Notes: generated by a model from the letters alone, not told the origin. 8,917 nt of DNA from Nitrospirota bacterium (GCA_023248415.1 JAHFEP010000114.1:1-8917), one strand, 5' to 3'. Counted from the first letter of the stretch, positions 1-6,845 are shown. Numbers and translations are program-made.

Positions 1-10
1 TAAATGCCAT
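1..10 (-). CDS. 5' end of a leftward gene cut by the window edge
   Basis: Only three codons (Met-Ala-Phe) are inside the window, so the product cannot be named. The start is supported by a textbook ribosome binding site, AAGGAGG on the minus strand (positions 19-25), 8 nt before the ATG. A good promoter lies further upstream at 50-77. The gene is divergent from the lipoprotein gene at 169 and lies on the element side of the tRNA scar at 728-774, so it is probably island cargo. Confidence 0.5.
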
Positions 11-18
11 AGCCTAAA

Positions 19-25
19 CCTCCTT
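19..25 (-). promoter_or_regulatory. Strong Shine-Dalgarno site of the left-edge gene
   Basis: AAGGAGG on the minus strand, 8 nt upstream of the ATG at 10-8. It is the best ribosome binding site in the window and is the main evidence that a real gene leaves the window leftward. Confidence 0.6.
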
Positions 26-49
26 ATGTAGAGATAATAACATGAGTGT

Positions 50-77
50 ATTTTAGCAAATGGGTAAGTAATGTCAA
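50..77 (-). promoter_or_regulatory. sigma70-type promoter for the left-edge gene
   Basis: Reading leftward, TTGACA (77-72) is a perfect -35 box. A 16-nt spacer follows, then TAAAAT (55-50), which is preceded by TG plus one base, an extended -10. Transcription would begin near position 43, giving a leader of about 33 nt that holds the AAGGAGG site. Assigned from consensus matching only. Confidence 0.55.
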
Positions 78-168
78 GAGTAAAATTTTATTGGTAAAAT
101 AACTAAAAGTGTGATAAATTTTAACCATGTCTAAGATAGCAGGAAAAATAATGAATGGGAGGGGGAAA

Positions 169-522
169 ATGAAGAAGTTATTAATTGCTATACTCTTATT
201 GTTTGCTTTTAGTTGTCGTATTGATTCAGGTACTTTAATGTTAACGGATACAAAATATCCTCCTAAGCCCAAAGATTATAATGTGCAGGTCTTTTTAGAT
301 AAAAAACCAACCAGACCTTATAAAAAGATTGCCATAATAGAGGCTGCTGATAAAGACAGTAGAGTAGGGGCAATGGCAGACCTTATAGAAAGGCTAAAGA
401 AGGAATGTAGAAAAGCTGGAGCTGATGCTATAATAATTTCTACTGATAGCGACGGCTTTCCCATTACTGAAAATGCTGATGGGTCAGAACATTTAAAAGG
501 CTATGCCATTGTCTGGGAGTAA
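169..522 (+). CDS. small predicted lipoprotein of unknown function
   Basis: A 117-residue protein with a short signal peptide: two lysines after the Met, a hydrophobic stretch (residues 4-14), and Cys16 in the context Ala-Phe-Ser-Cys. This is an acceptable but non-canonical lipobox, since -2 is Phe. I start at the ATG at 169, not the in-frame ATG at 127. Position 169 follows a purine-rich GGGAGGGGG Shine-Dalgarno and puts the charged residues directly before the hydrophobic core; 127 has no ribosome binding site. The mature part contains a beta-like KKIAIIEA segment, then an amphipathic helix and a GADAIII segment (about residues 73-90), reminiscent of small alpha/beta lipoproteins that probe envelope state. 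I do not recognise the family. It is on the island side of the tRNA fragment and is convergent with the receiver gene at 753. Confidence 0.7.
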   Translation: MKKLLIAILLLFAFSCRIDSGTLMLTDTKYPPKPKDYNVQVFLDKKPTRPYKKIAIIEAADKDSRVGAMADLIERLKKECRKAGADAIIISTDSDGFPITENADGSEHLKGYAIVWE

Positions 523-523
523 C

Positions 524-542
524 TGTATAGTTTTTGTATAGT
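524..542. repeat. two direct copies of TGTATAGT at 11-bp period
   Basis: TGTATAGT occurs at 524-531 and 535-542, one helical turn apart. GTATAGTA recurs at 706-713, 15 nt before the tRNA fragment. Short direct repeats phased at about 11 bp just inside an attachment site are typical of recombinase-arm or excisionase binding sites. No integrase gene is in view, so that role is inference. Confidence 0.35.
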
Positions 543-551
543 AGACATAAG

Positions 552-588
552 AAAAAAGGGGATAACACCGTTTAAGATGCTATCCCCT
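552..588 (-). terminator. predicted intrinsic terminator of the receiver gene
   Basis: On the minus strand AGGGGATA (588-581) pairs perfectly with TATCCCCT (564-557) around a 16-nt loop, and the 3' arm runs directly into a T-tract (557-552). It would stop leftward transcription from the receiver gene ending at 753 before it reaches the convergent lipoprotein gene. On the + strand the hairpin is not followed by Ts, so it is probably one-directional. The loop is longer than ideal. Confidence 0.5.
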
Positions 589-591
589 AAC

Positions 592-610
592 TTCTACCAT
601 TTTTCTACCA
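592..610. repeat. two direct copies of TTCTACCA at 11-bp period
   Basis: TTCTACCA is present at 592-599 and 603-610, again at an 11-bp repeat period, within 140 nt of the tRNA fragment. A related inverted form (TGGTAAAA) lies near 644-651. These could be recombinase arm-type or excisionase sites of the integrated element, but the copies are short and chance is possible. Confidence 0.3.
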
Positions 611-727
611 AAACAGCCTAAACACACCCTAAAAACCCTGTAAGTGGTAAAATGCTCTCTTAGAGAAAAAGCCTTATCAATTAATGGATTATCCAGACTG
701 TTACAGTATAGTATGTTTTTAAAAATT

Positions 728-774
728 GGCTCATAACCCGAAGGTCGTCGGTTCAAATCCGGCCCCCGCTACCA
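728..774 (+). repeat. 3' half of an initiator tRNA (tRNA-fMet), predicted attachment site (attR-like)
   Basis: The sequence from the anticodon loop (CTCATAA, anticodon CAT) through the CCCG half-stem, the variable loop, a complete T-arm (GTCGG / TTCAAAT / CCGGC), the 3' acceptor strand CCCCGCT and ACCA matches the 3' half of bacterial initiator tRNA. There is no 5' half: upstream is an unrelated AT-rich run. Tyrosine recombinases of islands and phages integrate into tRNA 3' ends, restore the gene at one end and leave such a 3' copy at the other. With this orientation the element lies to the left and the intact tRNA should be at its far, left end. The fragment itself cannot be a functional tRNA. 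Confidence 0.75.
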
Positions 775-1139
775 ATTCCATTCAGCGCAGACGCAACCTC
801 CTCTATCAGAGTTTCAATATCAAACGGCTTTGCAATAAACTTTACTGCCCCGAGCCTTTGGCTCTTTAGCTTATCCTTTTGCAAATCAATCGCTGTAAGA
901 AAGATAACAGGGATATCCTTTGTTGCGGCATCCTTTTTTAATTTTCTGCATGCCTCATAGCCGTCCATCTTTGGCATTGCAGCATCAAGGATTATCAGGT
1001 CAACCTTTTCCTTATTAGCCATAGCTACTGCCTCTGCCCCGTCAGAGGCAGTAAGCACCTTGTAGCCTTTGTCTTCCAAGGCAAACTTTATTATTAATCT
1101 GATGTCTTCTTCATCATCTGCAACAAGTATCTTTTGCAT
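753..1139 (-). CDS. stand-alone CheY-like response regulator receiver
   Basis: A 128-aa single receiver domain with no output domain. Acidic pocket D8/D9, phosphoacceptor D52 (IILDAAMPKMDG), switch residue T82 (LTA) and K104 (AKPF) are all present, so it should accept phosphate and act through protein-protein contact or within a phosphorelay. The ATG at 1139 is preceded by AGGA about 10 nt upstream. The canonical receiver fold ends near residue 120. The last eight residues (GIGSGGRI) and the TGA stop are read from the antisense of the tRNA fragment and its flank. It follows the large PAS/HK/REC/GGDDF gene on the same strand after a 185-nt gap holding a palindromic repeat, so it may be co-transcribed with it. 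A partner kinase is not established. Confidence 0.9.
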   Translation of the reverse strand: MQKILVADDEEDIRLIIKFALEDKGYKVLTASDGAEAVAMANKEKVDLIILDAAMPKMDGYEACRKLKKDAATKDIPVIFLTAIDLQKDKLKSQRLGAVKFIAKPFDIETLIEEVASALNGIGSGGRI

Positions 1140-1200
1140 TATGGAATCCTGTCTTAAAGGTTATTAACGACCTGTTGCCCAAACATCTTTTTATAGGTTT

Positions 1201-1274
1201 GTCATGCCCGAATGTTTCTATCGGGCATCCAGAGTAGTCGTAATAGATTCCCGCTAAATACATGCGGGAATGAC
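1201..1274. repeat. two-hairpin palindromic intergenic repeat (REP/MITE-like)
   Basis: Two perfect 8-bp stems sit side by side: ATGCCCGA (1204-1211) with TCGGGCAT (1221-1228), and ATTCCCGC (1247-1254) with GCGGGAAT (1264-1271), each with a 9-nt loop. The unit is bounded by GTCAT (1201-1205) and ATGAC (1270-1274), short terminal inverted repeats. This arrangement resembles abundant intergenic palindromes of environmental Gram-negative genomes. It lies between the GGDDF-protein stop and the receiver start, where the hairpins could protect or attenuate the transcript. Confidence 0.65.
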
Positions 1275-1324
1275 AGCGTATGGAGATTTTGCAAATTTAT
1301 GTAAATACTATTATGAGACGATTA

Positions 1325-3874
1325 TTAAGATGCCTCTGCCTCTGTTGCCAATCTCCTGTCCTTGATATAAACACTCCCTTCAATCCTCTTTGCAGCCTTT
1401 TTAATCTCTGCTGCGATATCGCTAATCTGCGCAAAATGCTTAATCCGCCTCTGGTCATTGCTGATAACAACTGCAATAGAGATCGTCATAATAGGAAATT
1501 TTTCAATCTGGCTGCGCCTGTTTTCTAATTCAATATATCCCCTGTTCCTGTCTTCTTTATTGTAATAAAGGGGGATGATTTTATTAAATGAGTCTATTAT
1601 CTTGCTGCATACAATATCATCCTTATCAGCCGTCGTGATTATAATAAAATCATCACCGCCGATATGGCCTATAAAATCAAGGTCATTGCCGTATTCCTTC
1701 ACCACATCAGCTATCACCTTTGCTGTCTGCTTTATTACTGCGTCCCCTTTTAAAAATCCATAATTATCATTATACGCCTTAAAGTTGTCAAGGTCTATAT
1801 AGCATACTGAAAAGGGGTTTCCGTTCCTGATCCTTGCATTAATCTCCCTCTCAATAGCAATGTTTCCCGGAAGCCTTGTTGTTGGGCTTGCGCTATGCTC
1901 TTCCTCTCTCCTCTGGATAAGCATCCTTATCCTTGCCTCAAGTTCTAAGGACGAATACGGCTTTGTTATATAGTCGCTTGCTCCGAGATTTAGACCCCTC
2001 GCCTTCTCCTTCGCATCTTTTATGCCTGATAATAATATTATCGGAATATGGCTTGTGCTGATACTATTTTTGAGCCTTTCTAATGTCTGGAAACCGTCCA
2101 TGCCCGGAAGATTTATATCCAGAAGTATAAGCTGCGGCTGCTCTATCTCAGCCTTGTGAAGGGCATCCTCTCCTGTGCATGCAATAATAGTCCTGTAGCC
2201 AAATTCAAGCAGCATTGACGAAAGGAGAGAGGCAATGCTCTGCTCGTCATCCACAATCAGAATCTTTTCCTTGCCGTCCGCCCTTCGCAGATACCTGAAC
2301 ATCGCCTCATTTACATGATTCGCAAAGGTCTCCTGGTCAAGAGGCCTTTTGGCTATAGTAACTGACATCCCTTCGTTTAATCTTAAACCTTCGCTGCTGT
2401 CCTGGCTGAAAACTATAATAGGTATCTCCTTTGTCTCCGGGTCTTCTCTTAATACCTTAACAATAGATGCGTCATTAATAGCGGGCATTGACAGGTCAAT
2501 AATAATTATATTAGGCCTATGCCTTCTTGCCAGGTCAATTGCATCCTCCTCATTTGTGCCTTTAAGAATATCATATCCCATCTTTTCCAATGCCTCGCTG
2601 TACATCTTAAATACAACAGCGCTGTCATTTATAACAAGCACCTCGTGCTTCTCATCTATGCCAACTGATATTTTCTCATCCCCTATAGGCGCTCTGGAAA
2701 CAGTTAAGCTTCTACTCTCTTCCTGATAAGAATCAATTTTAAAAATCGGGATTGTAAAATAAAAGATGCATCCGCACTTTTCAGCCTCTGCCCATATCTT
2801 GCCTTCATGGGACTCCACTAACAGCCTTGCAAGCGGAAGCTTTAAAACCTTTCCGTCACTGTCAGGCTTATTCCCCTCCATATCAAAATTTTTTATCTTA
2901 TCATACTTGTCAAAGAGACTGCTCAGCCTCTTTTCAGATATCCCTTTGCATTGATTGTATATACCTACTTCTATGAAACCCCTCTTTGTGTCAGGGTTGT
3001 ATGTTCTAAGCTCTATATCAGACTTTGAAATGCCGTCCTTTACATCAACACTTATCCTTATCCTTTCGCCTTTGAACGTATATCTTATAGCATTGCTCAG
3101 AAGGATTGCTATTACCTCTTCAATCCTTTCTGCATCCACCTTGGCCAATACCTCTGAGGCAGGCGGGAATATCTTTTCAATCAATACACCCTTTTCTTTT
3201 ATCTTCTCATCAAGCTGAAAAAGCTGATTTTCAACAATAGAGAGCAGATCCGCCCTTGCAAGATTCAGCGAAACCTGCTGGTGTTCGTGGTTTGCTATCC
3301 TGACAACATCATTTATCAAATTGTTCAGCCTTTTGCAGTTTTTGGCGATGATGCTGCTGAATTCCACATGCTTGCTGCTCGGCTTTCCGCCAACCCCTTT
3401 TAGAATCAGCTCGGCAGCGCCCTGAATGGCAGTAATCGGCGTCCTCAAGGCATGCGATACATCTGTTATAAAATTTGTCTTCTTTTCATCAATAACAGCA
3501 TCCTCAGTGATATCGCTCAATGATATCAACGTGCCTGCAATCCCGCCTGATTCATCTTTAAGGTCTGAAAAGACGGCCTTGATCTTCCTCTCTTTGAATG
3601 CAGTCTTTGCTATTATCTGCCTTAAACTATCTCCATCCTTTAACTTATTAATATTTTTTTTAAAAAATCTTTTTTTATCCAGTGGAAGATATTTATAAAT
3701 ATTTATTCCAATCCCATTGAAATTTTTGCCAAGAATCTTCATTGCACTGCGGTTAACAAATAATATCCTGCCTTCAAGGTCAATGGTAATGATACCGTCA
3801 TTGAAATTATCCATTATTAATTGAGGCAGGATATTTTTAGAAATATCTCTGTTCTTTTTAGGCGCGGCATTCAT
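1325..3874 (-). CDS. PAS - degenerate histidine kinase - REC - REC - GGDDF signalling protein
   Basis: An 849-aa soluble protein with no membrane segment. Order: PAS (about 15-125), HisKA with H141 (about 133-198), HATPase-like (about 245-376), receiver 1 (about 411-525: D417, D460, S490, K509), receiver 2 (about 536-653: D542/D543, D586, S616, K638) and a GGDEF-type domain (about 665-840) with D694/D696 and GGDDF at 739-743. Both receivers keep their phosphorylation residues. The kinase core looks impaired. The acidic residue after the phospho-His is Ala142 (SHALRTP), the G1 box reads NQCKGI (307-312) instead of DxGxGI, and the G2 glycines are lost (GKVLKLPLA, 341-349). The N-box Asn261 remains. 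The usual I-site Arg is Asn730, so product inhibition of any cyclase activity is unlikely. It starts 3 nt after the OppF stop, so it is last in the operon. Cyclic-di-GMP synthesis is possible but unproven. Confidence 0.85.
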   Translation of the reverse strand: MNAAPKKNRDISKNILPQLIMDNFNDGIITIDLEGRILFVNRSAMKILGKNFNGIGINIYKYLPLDKKRFFKKNINKLKDGDSLRQIIAKTAFKERKIKAVFSDLKDESGGIAGTLISLSDITEDAVIDEKKTNFITDVSHALRTPITAIQGAAELILKGVGGKPSSKHVEFSSIIAKNCKRLNNLINDVVRIANHEHQQVSLNLARADLLSIVENQLFQLDEKIKEKGVLIEKIFPPASEVLAKVDAERIEEVIAILLSNAIRYTFKGERIRISVDVKDGISKSDIELRTYNPDTKRGFIEVGIYNQCKGISEKRLSSLFDKYDKIKNFDMEGNKPDSDGKVLKLPLARLLVESHEGKIWAEAEKCGCIFYFTIPIFKIDSYQEESRSLTVSRAPIGDEKISVGIDEKHEVLVINDSAVVFKMYSEALEKMGYDILKGTNEEDAIDLARRHRPNIIIIDLSMPAINDASIVKVLREDPETKEIPIIVFSQDSSEGLRLNEGMSVTIAKRPLDQETFANHVNEAMFRYLRRADGKEKILIVDDEQSIASLLSSMLLEFGYRTIIACTGEDALHKAEIEQPQLILLDINLPGMDGFQTLERLKNSISTSHIPIILLSGIKDAKEKARGLNLGASDYITKPYSSLELEARIRMLIQRREEEHSASPTTRLPGNIAIEREINARIRNGNPFSVCYIDLDNFKAYNDNYGFLKGDAVIKQTAKVIADVVKEYGNDLDFIGHIGGDDFIIITTADKDDIVCSKIIDSFNKIIPLYYNKEDRNRGYIELENRRSQIEKFPIMTISIAVVISNDQRRIKHFAQISDIAAEIKKAAKRIEGSVYIKDRRLATEAEAS

Positions 3875-3877
3875 CTT

Positions 3878-4867
3878 TTACTCATACAGATAGCAGGCAG
3901 TAAAATGCCCTTTATCAGTCTCCCTGAACTCAGGCTCTTTCTCCTGGCATATCTTCATCTTCTTGGGGCAGCGGCTGTAAAAGCGGCAGCCTTTGGGCAG
4001 GTCTATTGGACTTGGGATATCGCCTTCTAAGCCGATCCTCTTTTTCTTCTTTTTTACATCAGCAACAAGGATTGCCGATAAAAGCGCCTCTGTATAAGGG
4101 TGCTGCGGCCTTTTGTACAACTCATTTGCATCAGCCATCTCAACAATCTTTCCGAGATACATAACAGCAACCTTGTCGGAAAAGTGTCTTACTATATTTA
4201 AATCATGCGCAATAAACAGAAAGGACAATTGAAACTCCTCCTGCAGGTCTTCAAGGAGGTTTATTATCTGCGCCTGTATAGAGACATCAAGCGCAGATAT
4301 AGGCTCGTCTGCAACAATCAAAACCGGATTCAAAATCAATGCACGCGCAATGCCTATCCTTTGTCTCTGTCCTCCGCTGAACTCGTGGGGATATTTTCCC
4401 ATGCTTTCTCTTCCAAGCCCGACCTTTTCCAGAATTGAGCTTATCCTCTCCCTTCTTTCTCCCTTATTGCCAATCCCGTGAATTATCAGCGGCTCTTCTA
4501 ATATATTCCCGACAGTCAGCCTTGGGTTCAGCGAGGCATAAGGGTCCTGAAAGATAATCTGCATCCTCTGCCTGTATCCCCTTAATTCCCTTTGCGTGAT
4601 AGAAGTAATGTCGCTATTTTCAAACTCAATCCTGCCGCTGGTCGGCTCAAGAAGGCGGAGTATGCACCTGCCTGTCGTGGACTTGCCGCATCCGCTTTCG
4701 CCAACTAAGCTCAAGACCTCTCCCTTTTTTATTTTAATATCAACCCCGTCAACTGCATGCACAGCATTCGGCTTCCTGAACAGGCCTGCAGGGATATAAA
4801 AATGTTTTTTTAAGCCATTAACATTTAATAGAAAGGACTCTGCCTTGCTTTTAGTTTCTGCTGTCAT
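3878..4867 (-). CDS. oppF: peptide/nickel-type ABC transporter ATPase, OppF/DppF family
   Basis: A 329-aa cytoplasmic ATPase of the dipeptide/oligopeptide importer class, which energises uptake through a membrane permease pair. Walker A GESGCGKST (56-64), Q-loop Gln107, signature FSGGQRQR (163-170), Walker B with D187/E188 and H-loop His221 are all intact. The C-terminal oligopeptide domain has four Cys (294, 300, 307, 325), the spacing that in OppD/DppF relatives can hold a [4Fe-4S] cluster. The start is set at the ATG at 4867, preceded by AGAGGGG. The longer reading from 4897 would use TTG. It overlaps the OppD stop by 17 nt. No permease or substrate-binding gene is next to it, so its substrate and membrane partners are unknown. 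Confidence 0.88.
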   Translation of the reverse strand: MTAETKSKAESFLLNVNGLKKHFYIPAGLFRKPNAVHAVDGVDIKIKKGEVLSLVGESGCGKSTTGRCILRLLEPTSGRIEFENSDITSITQRELRGYRQRMQIIFQDPYASLNPRLTVGNILEEPLIIHGIGNKGERRERISSILEKVGLGRESMGKYPHEFSGGQRQRIGIARALILNPVLIVADEPISALDVSIQAQIINLLEDLQEEFQLSFLFIAHDLNIVRHFSDKVAVMYLGKIVEMADANELYKRPQHPYTEALLSAILVADVKKKKKRIGLEGDIPSPIDLPKGCRFYSRCPKKMKICQEKEPEFRETDKGHFTACYLYE

Positions 4868-5843
4868 AGCCCCTCTCTCTGACCCAGCACCTTGCAAGAT
4901 GCCCTCTTTTTACCTCTTTTAACAGAGGCTCTTCTGTTTTGCATCTGTCAATTGCAATCCCGCACCTGCCATAAAATTTACATCCCTCTGGCAGGTCAAG
5001 GAGCTTTGGCACAGCGCCTGGTATCGCCTTGAGCCTCTCTCTTTTTTTTTCATTAAACCTTGGTATGGAATTCAACAAACCTTCTGTATATGGATGGGTA
5101 GGCGCTGCAAAAAGGCCTTCTGCGCTTGTATACTCCACAATCCTTCCTGCATACATTACAGCAACATCATTAGCAGCCTCTGCTATTACACCGAGGTCAT
5201 GCGTAATGAGTATCATTGCCATGCCGAACTTCTCCATTAACTGCTTTAACAAATCAAGAACCTGAGCCTGAACTGTTACATCAAGCGCTGTTGTAGGTTC
5301 GTCTGCTATTACAATAGACGGGCTGCAGGATATTGCCATTGCAATCATAACCCTCTGTCTCATCCCGCCGCTTAATTGATGGGGATAATCTCTTACCCTG
5401 TCGCGGGCTGAAGGCATGTTCACAAGACTCAAAAGCTCTGCTGCCTTATCCATTGCCTCTCTCCTGTTCATGCCTTTGTGAACCCTGAGCGCCTCTGCAA
5501 TCTGCTCACCCACAGTAAAAACAGGATTGAGCGCTGTCATCGGCTCCTGAAATATCATTGCGATTTTTGCGCCGCGCACAGTGCGCATCTCTGATTCCTT
5601 CAGCTTCAGAATATCTTTACCTTCATATAAAATCTCGCCTGAAACAATCTTGCCGGGCGGCTGGGGCACAAGATTGAGTATGGACATAGCTGTCATGCTC
5701 TTGCCGCATCCTGATTCGCCGACAATGCCGAGGAGGCTGCCCCTCTTTACACTAAGGTTTATACCGTCTACTGCCTTCACCACACCGTCAGCCGTATAAA
5801 AATATGTCTTTAAATCTTTTACCTCAAGAATAGTTTCTGTCAC
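4851..5843 (-). CDS. oppD: peptide/nickel-type ABC transporter ATPase, OppD/DppD family
   Basis: A 330-aa partner of the adjacent OppF-type protein; such pairs form a heterodimeric motor on a peptide or nickel importer. Walker A GESGCGKSM (42-50), Q-loop Gln99, signature LSGGMRQR (157-164), Walker B D181/E182 and H-loop His215 are present. The C-terminal domain has Cys288, 294, 301 and 319, matching the Fe-S-binding pattern of the family. The start is GTG (5843-5841). The nearby ATG is followed directly by TGA and is the last codon of the TPR gene. The two genes overlap by 4 nt (GTGA), so translation is likely coupled. Both ATPases look functional, and the absence of local permeases means they must work with products encoded elsewhere. 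Confidence 0.88.
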   Translation of the reverse strand: MTETILEVKDLKTYFYTADGVVKAVDGINLSVKRGSLLGIVGESGCGKSMTAMSILNLVPQPPGKIVSGEILYEGKDILKLKESEMRTVRGAKIAMIFQEPMTALNPVFTVGEQIAEALRVHKGMNRREAMDKAAELLSLVNMPSARDRVRDYPHQLSGGMRQRVMIAMAISCSPSIVIADEPTTALDVTVQAQVLDLLKQLMEKFGMAMILITHDLGVIAEAANDVAVMYAGRIVEYTSAEGLFAAPTHPYTEGLLNSIPRFNEKKRERLKAIPGAVPKLLDLPEGCKFYGRCGIAIDRCKTEEPLLKEVKRGHLARCWVRERGYDSRN

Positions 5844-6547
5844 ATTATCTCTTTCTTTATCATATTCATATACGCCTGCGCATCCTTATTCTTCGGGTCA
5901 ATCTTTATAGCCCCATCCCATTCATCAACAGCAAGGTCAATGAAACCCTTCATATAATATGTAATGCCCAGATGGATTAATGCAGTGATATATCTTGGGT
6001 TGACCTCTTTTGCGCGCATAAAGACCCTGATTGCCTCGTCAAATTGCCCCTTTTCCCTGAGTGTAATCCCTGCCTTTGTAATAATGTCCACAAAATTCGG
6101 CCTCAGTTTCAATGCCTTTTTATATTCGTCCAGCGCCTCATCATATAAACCGAGGTCATAATACTGGTCGCCGAGCTGTGCATGCCCATTAGCCAATTTA
6201 CCCTGAACATACGGGTCAAGGACAGAAGGCGCTGGATGGGCAAGCCTTGCTGCATTGCTGAATATCCTGTTTGCATCCTCAAATCTGCCGAGTTCATTGT
6301 ATGTAACAGAGAGGTTAAGGGATGCTTCTGTATAGCCGGGATTTAATTGAAGCGCCTTTTCAAAAAACCATGCTGCCTTGTCCAAATCGTTTTTCTGATG
6401 ATATATAAAGCCGAGCTTATTATATATATCTGCGTAATTTGTGTTTAATTTCAGAAGCTCAAGGAACAGCTTTTCTGCCTTATCATACTCTCCCTTGTCA
6501 AAGGCGCTCCTCGCCTCCATATACACCTTTTCTTTTTCAAGTGTCAT
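5840..6547 (-). CDS. tetratricopeptide-repeat (TPR) protein
   Basis: A 235-aa protein made almost wholly of about six TPR units (roughly residues 5-38, 39-72, 73-106, 121-154, 155-188, 189-222), recognisable by the W/L-G-Y-A-P pattern, e.g. YDEALDEYKKALKLRPN. It has no signal peptide or membrane segment, so it is a cytoplasmic protein-protein scaffold. A 14-residue non-repeat stretch with prolines (about 104-117) separates the third and fourth repeats and may form a hinge. The start ATG overlaps the stop of the preceding 97-aa gene (ATGA), and its own stop overlaps OppD (GTGA). It therefore sits in a tightly coupled operon, and it may bridge the ABC ATPases and the signalling protein; that link is inference. 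Confidence 0.85.
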   Translation of the reverse strand: MTLEKEKVYMEARSAFDKGEYDKAEKLFLELLKLNTNYADIYNKLGFIYHQKNDLDKAAWFFEKALQLNPGYTEASLNLSVTYNELGRFEDANRIFSNAARLAHPAPSVLDPYVQGKLANGHAQLGDQYYDLGLYDEALDEYKKALKLRPNFVDIITKAGITLREKGQFDEAIRVFMRAKEVNPRYITALIHLGITYYMKGFIDLAVDEWDGAIKIDPKNKDAQAYMNMIKKEIM

Positions 6548-6837
6548 ATCAATTCTTCACCAGAGCTTACTTCAGGCTCAATAAGCACAAGGTCTATACG
6601 CCTTTTATTAACGCTCAGGAAATCAGCTACAAAACAGAGCTTATTATCTTCCATAGAATAACCATGCGCCTTTGTAACAGGTATAAAGGGATTCTTGTCA
6701 ACAGCAAAGTTTAGAGTATCTGTAAGCCTGGCATTCGTTGGAAGATGGATGTAGCCGATAATCTTGAAGGTAGGTGTATAGATTAGAACCTTTTTCTGGT
6801 CCTTTTCTATTTTTAACGGATTTGCCCTCTCTTCCAT
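6544..6837 (-). CDS. conserved hypothetical protein, first gene of the operon (DUF6812-like)
   Basis: A 97-aa soluble protein with no signal peptide. The core KVLIYTPTFKIIGYIHLP, then RLTDTLN (about residues 37-43), then PFIPVTKAHGYS (about 50-61), resembles a family of small proteins in Gram-negative bacteria that I associate with DUF6812. I am recalling this from pattern and have not verified it. The function is unknown; the predicted beta-rich fold would suit a binding or adaptor role. It is first in the minus-strand operon and has no Shine-Dalgarno. The promoter -10 box ends 8 nt before the ATG, so the mRNA is probably leaderless or has a leader of only a few bases. Its last codon overlaps the TPR gene start by 4 nt. 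Confidence 0.7.
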   Translation of the reverse strand: MEERANPLKIEKDQKKVLIYTPTFKIIGYIHLPTNARLTDTLNFAVDKNPFIPVTKAHGYSMEDNKLCFVADFLSVNKRRIDLVLIEPEVSSGEELI

Positions 6838-6845
6838 AATAATTA

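Noticed and set aside
127..168. Upstream ATG for the lipoprotein at 127
   Set aside because: No ribosome binding site, and it would place 14 extra residues before the signal peptide; the ATG at 169 has GGGAGGGGG upstream.
24..272. 82-aa minus-strand reading frame
   Set aside because: It overlaps the lipoprotein gene and its upstream region, has no ribosome binding site and resembles no family; the real leftward gene starts at 10.
728..774. A complete, functional tRNA gene here
   Set aside because: The D-arm, 5' acceptor strand and 5' half of the anticodon stem are absent, with no remnant upstream.
1280..1528. Small + strand frames inside the long minus-strand signalling, ABC and TPR genes
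   Set aside because: They are shadows of well-supported minus-strand genes, lack ribosome binding sites and show low-complexity composition.
4868..4897. Longer OppF start at 4897
   Set aside because: It would use TTG and deepen the overlap with OppD; the ATG at 4867 has a good Shine-Dalgarno.
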